The translations under genes were made by a program, and so were the position numbers. The notes beneath the pieces are model-generated. The model did not search any database, was not told the DNA's origin, and was given only the letters and a program-made list of their open reading frames with translations. Shown here piece after piece: positions 9,729 to 19,399 of a stretch of 34,789 nucleotides of DNA (position 1 is its first letter; every line of letters starts with the position of its first letter). Origin of the DNA: Gammaproteobacteria bacterium (GTDB lineage: Bacteria; Pseudomonadota; Gammaproteobacteria; Pseudomonadales; M0112); NCBI GenBank assembly GCA_006227085.1, contig SBFY01000188.1, positions 1 to 34,789 on the forward strand. Reading direction: 5' to 3'.

Positions 9729-10376
9729 TCAGGAAGCAGCTAACAACCCCAGGGCCTTACCTGCTTTGGCCACACGTTTCCCACGGATACAGGCCAGGTC
9801 ATCCGGCGTATCCAGGTCGCAAGCAAGGTCGGCTTGTGGCAGCACGCAACACCGCAACCCTTGCCGGACGCCACCCATCAGGTGTTTATCCAGACTGCCT
9901 TCACCGAAGGCAAACGGCATGGCGCAAGGTGGGCTCAACAACAGCGCATTGGTGCCTTGGCCATGACGGTCCGGCACCAGTGTGCAATGCCGGCCGGCGA
10001 TGCACTGGTGATAGTCAATCACCTCATCAATCGCAGCAGTGCTCACCAATGGCAAATCAGCATGCATCACCAGCACGGTATCGGCACCCTGCTCCTTGAC
10101 CCACAGCGCACCTTGCATGACAGCGGCATTCAAGCCCCTGGAGTGTTCAAGGAGCGTCATCACACCGGCGGATGTCGCTGCGGCAAGCACGGCCTCATCG
10201 GCACTGACGACCACCACGCCCGCCAATCGCTGGCTGCCGCGCAATGCAGTCAGGGCATCATCGAGCAAGGCCCGGCACAAGGCTTCACGCTGTGCCGCAT
10301 CCAACCCGTTCGCCAAGCGTTGCTTGCCTTCATTGAATGAACGCACTGGCAACACGGCCCAGACCACACCATTCAT
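9729..10376 (-). CDS. cofC: 2-phospho-L-lactate (or related 3-carbon acid) guanylyltransferase
   Basis: MNGVVWAVLPVRSFNEGKQRLANGL...VMHADLPLVS...FAFGEGSLDKH. 4-bp overlap with cofD. Confidence 0.9.
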   Translation of the reverse strand: MNGVVWAVLPVRSFNEGKQRLANGLDAAQREALCRALLDDALTALRGSQRLAGVVVVSADEAVLAAATSAGVMTLLEHSRGLNAAVMQGALWVKEQGADTVLVMHADLPLVSTAAIDEVIDYHQCIAGRHCTLVPDRHGQGTNALLLSPPCAMPFAFGEGSLDKHLMGGVRQGLRCCVLPQADLACDLDTPDDLACIRGKRVAKAGKALGLLAAS

Positions 10377-11311
10377 GCCAATGTCCCCGCGAAGGCCAGC
10401 ACATCTCGCGCCAGTTGCTCACGATCGGCCAGCGATTTCATGACGGTTTGGGTAACACAGACAGGCACCGCAGTGATGGCTCCTGCCTGGCTGGCATCAC
10501 AGGCATCCATCACAAAGCCATCCAGCACATCACCGTAATATTCCGCAACGGCAGCCGCGGTCACCGGCAGCTGCAATTCCGCCATCATTTTTGCTGCTGG
10601 CCCTTTCAGTGCTTGCCCGCCGACAATCGGGCTCACCGCAATCACCGGTGCAGTGGTTGCCTGCAAGGCTTCACGCAATGCCGGTATTGCCAACATCGGG
10701 CCAATACTGACAAAGGGATTCGATGGGCAGATGATCACTGCTTCCAACGCATCACTGCGCAAGCATTCCAGCAATGCTGGCAGAGGCTTAGCCGTCGTCG
10801 CACCAGCAAATGAAAAACCACTGACCACCGGACGGCATTGCTCACGCACAAAATAATGCTGGAACGGCAAATCGCCCTGCGCGGTATGCACGGTGGTGCG
10901 TACCGGATCATCACTCATCGGCAATACAGCCTGTGCAATGCCCAATCGTTGCGCCACATGCAGCGTCACCTGCGACAGGGAGTGCCCTTGCTGTAACAAG
11001 CGTGTGCGTTCGATGTGCAAGGCCAGGTCACGATCACCCAACTGGAACCAGCTTTCGCCACCCAGTTGCTTGAGTTGATCCATGAACGACCAGGTTTCAT
11101 TGGCCACACCCCAGCCACGCACGCTGTCATTCAACCCGGACAAGGTGTACAACACGGTATCGATATCAGGGCAGATCGACAGGCCAAGGTGTTCGAAATC
11201 ATCGCCGGTATTGGCAACAATCATCAATTCACCTACAGACAGGACACGCGACAGGCCCAGCGCCAGCTTGGCACCACCGACACCACCACTGAGCGCCAGC
11301 ACCTTACTCAA
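10373..11311 (-). CDS. cofD: 2-phospho-L-lactate transferase
   Basis: MSKVLALSGGVGGAKLALGLSRVL...VANTGDDFEHLGLSICPDIDTVLYTLSGL...GDRDLALHIERTRLL, typical CofD. 4-bp overlap with cofE. Confidence 0.95.
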   Translation of the reverse strand: MSKVLALSGGVGGAKLALGLSRVLSVGELMIVANTGDDFEHLGLSICPDIDTVLYTLSGLNDSVRGWGVANETWSFMDQLKQLGGESWFQLGDRDLALHIERTRLLQQGHSLSQVTLHVAQRLGIAQAVLPMSDDPVRTTVHTAQGDLPFQHYFVREQCRPVVSGFSFAGATTAKPLPALLECLRSDALEAVIICPSNPFVSIGPMLAIPALREALQATTAPVIAVSPIVGGQALKGPAAKMMAELQLPVTAAAVAEYYGDVLDGFVMDACDASQAGAITAVPVCVTQTVMKSLADREQLARDVLAFAGTLA

Positions 11312-12075
11312 CGGAACAAGTCCTCATGCGCCGGACGCACCAGCTCACGGCCACTGGCCTGCTCATCAACCGGCAACGACACACCACGCACCAACACCAC
11401 GGGGATCGACTCATTGGCCTGCCCCATCACCGTCGATGCTGCACAGGCCAGTTCATCGGCGACTGCCACTTGCGTGACTTCCAGGGCACGGCCAAACAAA
11501 TCCTTGCGGCCGATACAATCCTGTACCGGCTTGAAGCCGCTGACGCCAATCGCAAACGAGGTAATGCCATTGCGCCACGGTCGTCCCGTGCTGTCATTGA
11601 TGATCACGCCCGGCGCCACCCCGCAGCGTTCACGCAAGGCCGATCGCAACTGTGCGGCGCTGGCATCCGGGTTTTCCGGCAACAGCAAGGCCTGTGCCTT
11701 GCCATTCACTGTTTCCACATTGGATTGGTCAATACCGGCGTTGGCCTGCACAAAACCCAGGGTGTGCTCCACAATCACCACACCCTTGCGCTTGCGCACC
11801 ACGCGCACCGATTCATCCAGGATCAACTGGATCAAACGCGGGTCCTTGCCGACTTCCTCCGCCAATGTGCGCGCAGCATCACTGATGACCACGTCATCCA
11901 GCACGCGGAAACGGTTTTCGGATTTGGAAATGATTTTCTGTGCCACCACCAGGATATCGCCTGCTTGCAAGCGAAGGTTGTTCGCTTGCAAGGCATCGGC
12001 AATCAGGGCAGCCACATCATCACCGGCCTTCACCATCGGCAAGCCGGTGATGCCAATCAACTGCATCGCAGGCAA
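11308..12075 (-). CDS. cofE: Coenzyme F420-0:L-glutamate ligase, stand-alone CofE type
   Basis: LIGITGLPMVKAGDDVAALIADAL...GDILVVAQKIISKSE...VIINDSTGRPWRNGITSFAIGVSG. 255 aa, no FbiB-type C-terminal nitroreductase domain. Confidence 0.94.
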   Translation of the reverse strand: MPAMQLIGITGLPMVKAGDDVAALIADALQANNLRLQAGDILVVAQKIISKSENRFRVLDDVVISDAARTLAEEVGKDPRLIQLILDESVRVVRKRKGVVIVEHTLGFVQANAGIDQSNVETVNGKAQALLLPENPDASAAQLRSALRERCGVAPGVIINDSTGRPWRNGITSFAIGVSGFKPVQDCIGRKDLFGRALEVTQVAVADELACAASTVMGQANESIPVVLVRGVSLPVDEQASGRELVRPAHEDLFR

Positions 12076-12078
12076 GAC

Positions 12079-12762
12079 TCAGTGACCGCCTTCCGTGCCC
12101 GTAATGCGGATACCGGCATGGCATTTGAACTGGCGATTGATGTTGATCAGGATGGACGTCAGTGCTTCAGCCGCCGCGGCATTGGCAATCGGGCCGATAC
12201 TGAAACCCCGCATACCGCAGGCTTCCACCAAACCCACCACCGTTTCACGGGCTTCCTTGTCATTACCAGCCACCAGCACATCACAGGCGATCGGGCCACC
12301 TTCCTGCAGGTGATGTGCCGCCACGTTCTGGAACGCCGAAACCACTTTGACGCCATCACCCAGCAGTGCCTGCGCTTCCTGCCCGGCGCTACCGGCAGCT
12401 GGCAATTGCACCGTGCCCACCTTGGGCGGGCGCAGGGGCACGGTCACATCAATCAGGATCTTGCCTTGCAAGCTCTCACGCACCGTTTCCAGCGTGCCAC
12501 GCTGGTGGTCATACGGCACCGTCAAGGCAGCAATGTCCGCAGCCGCAGCGGCGGCTGCATTTTCCATGGCCTCCACCTTGGCACCACGGATGCCCTGGTC
12601 TTCCAACCAGGCATGCAGGGCCTTGGCGCCTTCAGCCGCCTTTTCCGCCGTCCGCGACCCGATAATCACGGGATAACCGGCGCGCGCCCAGCGACGGGCC
12701 AGTCCGGTGCCCAGATCCCCGGTACCACCGAGGACTGCAATAACGGGTTTTGCGTCAGACAT
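12079..12762 (-). CDS. fno/npdG: F420-dependent NADP+/NADPH oxidoreductase
   Basis: AVLGGTGDLGTGLARRWARAGYPVIIGSRTAEKA nucleotide-binding motif; adjacent to cofE with a 3-bp gap. Confidence 0.92.
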   Translation of the reverse strand: MSDAKPVIAVLGGTGDLGTGLARRWARAGYPVIIGSRTAEKAAEGAKALHAWLEDQGIRGAKVEAMENAAAAAAADIAALTVPYDHQRGTLETVRESLQGKILIDVTVPLRPPKVGTVQLPAAGSAGQEAQALLGDGVKVVSAFQNVAAHHLQEGGPIACDVLVAGNDKEARETVVGLVEACGMRGFSIGPIANAAAAEALTSILININRQFKCHAGIRITGTEGGH

Positions 12763-12854
12763 GGGAAAACTCCTGTTCGGTCAATGGGAAAACGGGGGCG
12801 ATTCTACCAGCCACGAGGCCTGCACAGCCAATCGCACCCAAGGGATGGCTTCCG

Positions 12855-12860
12855 TATAAT
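12855..12860 (+). promoter_or_regulatory. -10 element (TATAAT) upstream of the SDR gene
   Basis: Perfect TATAAT followed by ACGCGCC discriminator, 42 bp upstream of the SDR ATG; no convincing -35. Confidence 0.5.
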
Positions 12861-12902
12861 ACGCGCCTTGTCACAAAAGGATCATTCAAGGGAGCCCAAC
12901 GG

Positions 12903-13679
12903 ATGAATAACCCACTGGACATGAGCCAACGCGTCGTCATCGTCACGGGCGGCAGCCGCGGTGTCGGTAAAGGCATTACCGAATGTTTTCTCGCCGCCGG
13001 TGCCACCGTGGTCATTTGTGGCCGCAATGCTCCCGAGGCCATGCCTGCCGCCGCTGGCCGCAGCGCTATCTTCCACGCCCTTGATGTGCGTGATGTGGAG
13101 CAGGTCAATGCCTTTGTCGAACAGGTCAAGGCAGACCACGGGCGCATTGACTGCCTGGTCAACAATGCCGGTGGTGCCCCGCACGCGGAGGCCGCCACAG
13201 CCTCACCGCGTTTCCATGAGTCGATTGTGCGCCTGAACCTGCTGGCCCCGCTGAACATGGCACAGGCCGTCAACCGGGTGATGCAGGAACAGGCTGATGG
13301 CGGCAGCATCGTCAACATCGCCAGCGTCAGCGCCGTGCGCCCTTCACCCGGCACGGCGGCGTATGGCGCCGCCAAGGCAGGCCTGGTCAACCTGACCACC
13401 TCACTGGCCATTGAATGGGCCCCCAAGGTGCGCATGAATGCCATCATTGCCGGCCTGATCGAAACCGAGCAATCGCACCTGCACTACGGGGATGAATCGG
13501 GGATTGCCGCCGTTGCCAGCACGATCCCGCTGGGGCGTATGGCCAGACCGCAAGATATCGGCGAGGCCTGCCTGTACCTGGCCTCACCGCTGTCGGCGTA
13601 TGTCACGGGTTCTACCCTGACTGTTCATGGTGGTGGCGAGAAACCCGCCTTCCTGGGGGCATCGACCGCCGGGCATTGA
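12903..13679 (+). CDS. SDR family oxidoreductase
   Basis: VVIVTGGSRGVGKGI, LVNNAGG, S..(Y)GAAKAG, MNAIIAGLIETE, YVTGSTLTVHGGGEKP. Confidence 0.92.
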   Translation: MNNPLDMSQRVVIVTGGSRGVGKGITECFLAAGATVVICGRNAPEAMPAAAGRSAIFHALDVRDVEQVNAFVEQVKADHGRIDCLVNNAGGAPHAEAATASPRFHESIVRLNLLAPLNMAQAVNRVMQEQADGGSIVNIASVSAVRPSPGTAAYGAAKAGLVNLTTSLAIEWAPKVRMNAIIAGLIETEQSHLHYGDESGIAAVASTIPLGRMARPQDIGEACLYLASPLSAYVTGSTLTVHGGGEKPAFLGASTAGH

Positions 13680-13691
13680 TGTGGCCGGAGC

Positions 13692-14633
13692 CTAGTCCTT
13701 CCGCTGCCAGCGCGCTGGTGGATCAAGCACGCCTTCCATACCCTTGGGTGCCTTGCCCCAGCAACTGATCCGCTGCTGGTGCAAGGCACAGAAATGCTTG
13801 CCACCGACAGCGACTGCCATGATCTCACCCTTGGCCTGTTTGCCTGTCGCCAGCTTGCCATCGGCATCCCAGCAATCCAGTCCCGATGGGGAAATCAGGC
13901 AATGGCGCGCACCCCGGCTGGACAACAGCACCGGCTCAAAACGCTGCGGCACTTCCACGTTCTCGCCCGTTTCCAGGCTGCGGCAAAACATGCCTCGGCT
14001 ATGGATGGCACATAACTGGTTAGCCCCCATCGACAAGGACACCGGATTACGGATGCCGGTAATGCGCAGGGGTTCACTGGATGGCAAATTTCCCCAGCAG
14101 GTGATTTCACGGCTGGAGGCGACGCATGTCCTCGCTTTACCTGCAGCCACCAACTCGACGGTTGGCAGCCCGGCTGGCACATCCAATTGACCGGACTGGT
14201 TGCTGCCCCAGCAATTGACCTTGCCATCTGCCAGCGCACAACTGTGCGCGCTGCCAGCGGCGACCATGATGGCATTGCTGATCACCGGTGCGGATGCCTG
14301 TCCGGAAGCATTGTTGCCCCAACACACCACCTTGCCGCCATCAACGGCACAGGCATGTGCATCCCCTGCCGCCAGATCCATGACCCGGGACAAGCCTTCC
14401 GGCACGTCCAGCTGGCCTTGGGCGTTATCACCCCAACACTCCACCACACCAGCAGAAGCCACGCAGGTAAAGGTTTCGCCGGCCACCAGGCGAGTCGCAT
14501 CCACCCACGGATCCTCTGCCAGCACCACCCGTGATTGCGCATCCTTGACGGCCAGCTCCGGGGCTTGCAGGCGATCACAACCCACGCAAGCGCAGACACA
14601 CAACAACCATAAGCAAGAAATGCCGTGCTTCAT
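13692..14633 (-). CDS. RCC1-repeat lipoprotein
   Basis: Signal plus lipobox (MKHGISCLWLLCVCACVGC); tandem CWGDNAQGQLDVP / CWGNNASGQ / CWGSNQSGQLDVP repeats. Confidence 0.85.
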   Translation of the reverse strand: MKHGISCLWLLCVCACVGCDRLQAPELAVKDAQSRVVLAEDPWVDATRLVAGETFTCVASAGVVECWGDNAQGQLDVPEGLSRVMDLAAGDAHACAVDGGKVVCWGNNASGQASAPVISNAIMVAAGSAHSCALADGKVNCWGSNQSGQLDVPAGLPTVELVAAGKARTCVASSREITCWGNLPSSEPLRITGIRNPVSLSMGANQLCAIHSRGMFCRSLETGENVEVPQRFEPVLLSSRGARHCLISPSGLDCWDADGKLATGKQAKGEIMAVAVGGKHFCALHQQRISCWGKAPKGMEGVLDPPARWQRKD

Positions 14634-14746
14634 GCCGAAACCAACTCCTGGCGTATTTATAGATAGTCTAGGTGATCAGCCAACTTGAAGAAACTGCCCC
14701 CAAGCCTGATGATAAGGGGACAACCCACAGGGAAAGGAGAAGGAAG

Positions 14747-15337
14747 ATGGGAGGCTGGATTTTCTGGATCGTGGTGATCGCGCTGGTACTGTTCGTGGTC
14801 ACCATTTACAACCGCCTGGTGCAGCTGCGCAATCGTTACCAGAACGCATTCTCACAGATCGAGGTGCAGCTCAAGCGCCGCTATGACCTGATCCCCAACC
14901 TGGTGGAAACGGCCAAGGCTTACCTGACCCATGAACGCGAAACCCTCGAAGCGGTCACTGCAGCACGCAACCAGGCTTTGGCTGGCTTGCAGGCTGCTGC
15001 CCGCGACCCCGGCAATGCTGACGCCATTCGCCAGCTGGCCAGCGCTGAAGGCGCCCTGGGCGGCGCGCTGGGCAGGCTCAATGTCGCTGTTGAAGCCTAT
15101 CCTGACCTCAAGGCCAACCAGAACATCCTGCAAGTGCAGGAAGAACTGACCACCACTGAAAACAAGGTGGCCTTCTCACGCCAGGCGTTCAACGATTCGG
15201 TGATGGAATACAACACCTATCGACAGAGCTTCCCACCCGTGGTGTTTGCTGGCTGGTTTGGCCATAGCAAGGATGCCAGCCTGCTGGAATTTGAAGACAG
15301 CAAACAGATCCAGCAAGCGCCCAAGGTGCAGTTCTAA
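14747..15337 (+). CDS. lemA: LemA family protein
   Basis: MGGWIFWIVVIALVLFVVTIYNRLVQLRNRYQNAFSQIEVQLKRRYDLIPNLVETAKAYL. GGAAAGGAGAAGG ribosome-binding region precedes the ATG. Confidence 0.95.
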   Translation: MGGWIFWIVVIALVLFVVTIYNRLVQLRNRYQNAFSQIEVQLKRRYDLIPNLVETAKAYLTHERETLEAVTAARNQALAGLQAAARDPGNADAIRQLASAEGALGGALGRLNVAVEAYPDLKANQNILQVQEELTTTENKVAFSRQAFNDSVMEYNTYRQSFPPVVFAGWFGHSKDASLLEFEDSKQIQQAPKVQF

Positions 15338-15361
15338 CACGCGCCTGCCCGGAAACGGCAC

Positions 15362-17338
15362 GTGAATTTCTTCAAGGCCCAGGACCAGGCCCGTCAACGC
15401 ACCACCGTACTGGTGGTGCTGTTCATGCTGGCTGTGCTGGTGCTGATCGCACTCACCTGCGTGCTGTTTCATGTGTTCTGGTTCGGCATGGAAGGTGGCT
15501 CCACCACCATGACCGACCCGGAAAACCGCCACCAGGCGTTTTCCATGATCCAGTGGAAGGCCAATGCCTGGATTGCAACCGGTGTCATCCTGGTGGTCGG
15601 GCTTGCGTCACTGTTCAAATTGCTCGAATTGCGTGCGGGTGGCAAAGCCGTCGCCGAATTGATGGGGGCACGCCGGGTCAGCCGCGATTCCGGCGATCCT
15701 GACGAACGCAAACTGCTCAACATCGTTGAAGAAATGGCCATCGCCAGTGGCACACCGGTACCGCCCGTATACGTGATGGACAAGGAGCTGGCCATCAATG
15801 CCTTCGCTGCCGGCTACGCGCCAGCCGATGCCATTGTCTGTGTTACCCGCGGCACCATGACCTTGCTTGATCGCGACCAGTTACAAGGTGTCATCGCGCA
15901 TGAGTTCAGCCACATTTTCAATGGCGACATGCGCCTCAACATCCGTTTGATGGCCATCCTTGCCGGCATCCTGTTTCTCGGCGAAACCGGCCGCTTCCTG
16001 CTGCGTTCGTTCAGTAATAACCGCTCACGGCGCTCCCGTAATGATGGTGCCGGCGGCATTGCCTTGCTGGGACTGGGCCTGATGCTCATCGGTTACGCCG
16101 GCATTTTCTTTGGCAACCTGATCAAGGCCGCTGTGAGCCGCCAGCGCGAGTTCCTCGCCGATGCCTCTGCCGTGCAATTTACCCGCAACCCGGAAGGCAT
16201 CGGTGGTGCATTGAAACTGATTGGTGGATTCAGCCTGGGCTCGCATATCAACCGAGCCAATGCGGGTGAAATCAGCCATTTCTTTTTCAGTGATGCCCTG
16301 CACAACCACTTCAACAGCTGGTTCGCCACACACCCGCGCATTGATGATCGCATCCGCGCGATTGAGCCACGCTGGGATGGCAACTTCCTGTTACCGCCCA
16401 AAGAAGTGGTCACCGCCATGGCCAAAGGGATGGCGGAAGAAACCCGCACATCCGCCCCGGCTGCCACCGGTGCAGCACTGGCAGCCGTGGCCGCTACTGC
16501 CGATGTGGTTGCCGGCGAACACATGGAAGAAGCCATCAACAATACCGGCGAACCAGCTGCCAGCCATCTTGGGCTGGCCCAGCAACTGATTGCCAGCATC
16601 CCGGATGCCATCAAGGATGCGGCGCACAATGCCTGGAGCGCACGCGCAGTGATCTATGCGCTGCTGATGGACACCCGGCCCGACATCCGTGCCGCCCAAG
16701 TGCGCGACATGGAAAGCAGTGAAGCAGCGCTCGCTGATCTCGCACAACGCCTGCAAGAACCGGTGCAATCACTCGACATCCGCGCGCGCCTGCCATTAAT
16801 TGAAATGACCATGCCTGCCCTCAAGGACATGTCGGCCGAACAATTCGCTGCGTTCCGCAAACAACTGGTGTTGCTGGCCAAAGCCGACCAACGCATCACG
16901 CCGTTTGAATGGGCACTGGCACGCGTGCTCATTCACGACCTTGGCCCCGCCTTCAACCACGCGCGCCCCAAGGCACCACGCCATAAGAACATTCGCAGCG
17001 TGCAGGACGCCTGCCAGGTCGCACTGTCTTTCCTGGCATGCCGTGATGCCAAAGCCGATTCACCCGAAGCAGAGCATGCCTATGCCAATGGTGCACGCAC
17101 ACTCGGCATCATCGTGCCTTTCCTGCCGGAAGCAGCACATGACCTGAAAAAACTGGGCACTGCCATGGATGAACTGGCGTTGTGCTACCCCTTGGTCAAA
17201 CCGGTATTACTGAAAGCGTTTGCGGCAACGCTAACGGCCGATGGCAAACTCTGCGCAGAAGAAGCGGAATGCCTGCGCGCCATGGCTGCAATCCTCGATT
17301 GCCCTATCCCGCCAATCGACCTGGACGTTAGCGCATAA
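15362..17338 (+). CDS. M48 family (HtpX-like) membrane metallopeptidase with C-terminal TerB-like region
   Basis: GVIAHEFSHIFNGDMRLN (HExxH). C-terminus LTADGKLCAEEAECLRAMAAILDCPIPP resembles TerB-like domains. GTG start directly after lemA. Confidence 0.9.
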   Translation: MNFFKAQDQARQRTTVLVVLFMLAVLVLIALTCVLFHVFWFGMEGGSTTMTDPENRHQAFSMIQWKANAWIATGVILVVGLASLFKLLELRAGGKAVAELMGARRVSRDSGDPDERKLLNIVEEMAIASGTPVPPVYVMDKELAINAFAAGYAPADAIVCVTRGTMTLLDRDQLQGVIAHEFSHIFNGDMRLNIRLMAILAGILFLGETGRFLLRSFSNNRSRRSRNDGAGGIALLGLGLMLIGYAGIFFGNLIKAAVSRQREFLADASAVQFTRNPEGIGGALKLIGGFSLGSHINRANAGEISHFFFSDALHNHFNSWFATHPRIDDRIRAIEPRWDGNFLLPPKEVVTAMAKGMAEETRTSAPAATGAALAAVAATADVVAGEHMEEAINNTGEPAASHLGLAQQLIASIPDAIKDAAHNAWSARAVIYALLMDTRPDIRAAQVRDMESSEAALADLAQRLQEPVQSLDIRARLPLIEMTMPALKDMSAEQFAAFRKQLVLLAKADQRITPFEWALARVLIHDLGPAFNHARPKAPRHKNIRSVQDACQVALSFLACRDAKADSPEAEHAYANGARTLGIIVPFLPEAAHDLKKLGTAMDELALCYPLVKPVLLKAFAATLTADGKLCAEEAECLRAMAAILDCPIPPIDLDVSA

Positions 17339-17358
17339 CCCGGGCGAGGACGCCACGC

Positions 17359-18549
17359 ATGGGAACACACGACCTACTCTGGCAACTGGCCTTACTGATC
17401 ATCAGCGCCCGCGTCCTTGGGGAATGCGCTTCCCGGCTGGGTTATCCCGCCGTATTGGGCGAAATCCTCACCGGCCTGCTGTTAGGCCCCAGCTTGCTGG
17501 GCGTTATCCAGGTCACGGAAACACTGCACACACTGGGACAGATTGGCGTGGTGTTGCTGTTATTCCGGATCGGCCAGAGCAGTGATATCCAGCACTTGCG
17601 CCGTCATGGCAAAGCCGGCCTGGCACTGGCGACCACCGGCGTCATCCTGCCGTTAGCGCTCGGCTTCTGGGCATGTCGCCTGCTGGGCCTGAATGAAACC
17701 ATCGCCCTGATGGTCGCCTGCACATTAACCGCCACCAGTATCGGCATTACCCTGAGAACACTGTCTGACCTGAAACAAACCGACACACCGATCAGCAACA
17801 CCGTACTGACCGCCGCCATCCTTGATGACATCATGGGTGTCATCCTGCTGAGCCTGACCTACCAGTTCGCGGTCACCAACAGCATTGACCTGGTCCAGAC
17901 TTTGGCGGTCGGTAGTTCGGTACTGGTATTTTTCCTGCTGTCACCGATTGCCGCCCGTATCATCGCCACGCTGATCCGCCATGTCGCTGACACTTCGCAT
18001 ATTCCTGGCCTCACCTCCACCGCCAGCCTTGCGCTGGTACTGGTGTTTGCCGCGATTGCTGAAGTCATCGGGGCACCGGCATTGTTGGGCGGGTTCGCCG
18101 CAGGATTGGCGCTTTCACACCATTTCATGATCCCGATTGACCTGGAAACAGAAGCCGAAGACCGCTTTGTCGAAAAAGTCCGCCAGGCCATGCACCCGAT
18201 CGAGCAATTGTTCACGCCAATTTTCTTTGTGGTGGTCGGTGCCTCCATTGACCTGTCGCAGATCGAATGGCAATCCCCCACGCTGTTGGCACTGGTCACC
18301 CTGCTGACCTTGACCGGCATTGCCGGCAAAGTGGTGGCCGGCCTGCCCTTGTTGCGCTGGCCATGGCGCGATCGCTGGACGCTGGGCATCGCCATGATGG
18401 CACGCGGCGAAGTGTTTCTCGTGTTTGCCGAACTCGGGCGCTCCTCCGGCTTATTCGACAACACCTTGTACACTGCCTTGATCCTGGTCATGGTGATCAT
18501 CACCCTGATCGCGCCGATATGTTTAAAATGGATGCTGAAACCCGCATAG
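17359..18549 (+). CDS. Cation:proton antiporter, CPA2/Kef-type membrane domain
   Basis: LGECASRLGYPAVLGEILTGLLLGPSLLG, LTATSIGITLRTLSDL, multiple TM segments. Confidence 0.9.
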   Translation: MGTHDLLWQLALLIISARVLGECASRLGYPAVLGEILTGLLLGPSLLGVIQVTETLHTLGQIGVVLLLFRIGQSSDIQHLRRHGKAGLALATTGVILPLALGFWACRLLGLNETIALMVACTLTATSIGITLRTLSDLKQTDTPISNTVLTAAILDDIMGVILLSLTYQFAVTNSIDLVQTLAVGSSVLVFFLLSPIAARIIATLIRHVADTSHIPGLTSTASLALVLVFAAIAEVIGAPALLGGFAAGLALSHHFMIPIDLETEAEDRFVEKVRQAMHPIEQLFTPIFFVVVGASIDLSQIEWQSPTLLALVTLLTLTGIAGKVVAGLPLLRWPWRDRWTLGIAMMARGEVFLVFAELGRSSGLFDNTLYTALILVMVIITLIAPICLKWMLKPA

Positions 18550-18559
18550 GACCTCACCC

Positions 18560-19399
18560 ATGAGCCTGTACAAAAAACTGTTTGTCGTCATCGACCCGAC
18601 CAACAAAAAGCAGCCCGCACTCGAGCGCGCCATTACCCTTGCACAAGAAAGCAAAGGCAAGCTGCACTTGTTCCTGGCGATTCACAAACCGGTCGAAGCG
18701 CTGGCCGATCACAGCTCGCGCAAACAAGGCAAGCAAGCCACCCTTGCCGAATGGAAGCGCACCTTGCAAACCTATGCCGAGCACAGTCGTGCACAGGGCA
18801 TCAGCGCCAAGGTGGATGTCTGCTGGAATGACCATTGGTACCAATCCGTGTCACGGGCAGCCATGCGTGCCGATGCCGACCTTGTGGTGAAATCCACATT
18901 CCGTCACGGCAAGGCGCAGCGCCTGATGCACGGCACCTCCGACTGGACCATCATGCGTCACAGCCCTGCCCCGGTATGGCTGGTGCGCGAACGCAAGAAA
19001 GCCGAGGGCAAGAGCATCGTCGCAGCGCTGGATCTCGAAGCCACCGACGAAGGCCATATCCGTCTCAATAACAGCATCCTCAAGCATGCCCGCAACATGG
19101 CCAGCCTGTTCGGCCTGCCATTGCATGTGGTGGCCGCCATCTCACGCAAACCGGACTTCAGCCACATCACCCACGGCAGCGATGACACACTGGAAGACAT
19201 CCTTGGCGTTGAGCCCGGCCGCCTGCACCTGGTGAAAGGCGCCCCACGCACGGTCATCCCGAAACATGCCGAACTGCTCAAGGCGGGTATTGTCGTCATT
19301 GGTACCGCTGGCCGCAGTGGCGCGAAAGGTGTGCTGGTGGGTAATACCGTTGAGAAAGTACTCGACCAACTGGCCTGTGACGTACTGGCGATCAATTAA
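18560..19399 (+). CDS. Tandem-domain universal stress protein, UspE-like
   Basis: Two Usp domains; GTAGRSGAKGVLVGNTVEKVL matches the UspE-type G-x2-G-x9-G-N motif. Confidence 0.88.
   Translation: MSLYKKLFVVIDPTNKKQPALERAITLAQESKGKLHLFLAIHKPVEALADHSSRKQGKQATLAEWKRTLQTYAEHSRAQGISAKVDVCWNDHWYQSVSRAAMRADADLVVKSTFRHGKAQRLMHGTSDWTIMRHSPAPVWLVRERKKAEGKSIVAALDLEATDEGHIRLNNSILKHARNMASLFGLPLHVVAAISRKPDFSHITHGSDDTLEDILGVEPGRLHLVKGAPRTVIPKHAELLKAGIVVIGTAGRSGAKGVLVGNTVEKVLDQLACDVLAIN

Noticed and set aside
11015-12085. 356-aa plus-strand ORF opposite cofD/cofE
   Set aside because: Shadow ORF, low-complexity Ser/Thr/Pro-rich translation.
11326-12906. 526-aa plus-strand ORF opposite cofE/fno
   Set aside because: Antisense shadow of two well-supported Cof genes; composition (His/Gln/Arg-rich) is typical of reverse-strand translation in high-GC DNA.
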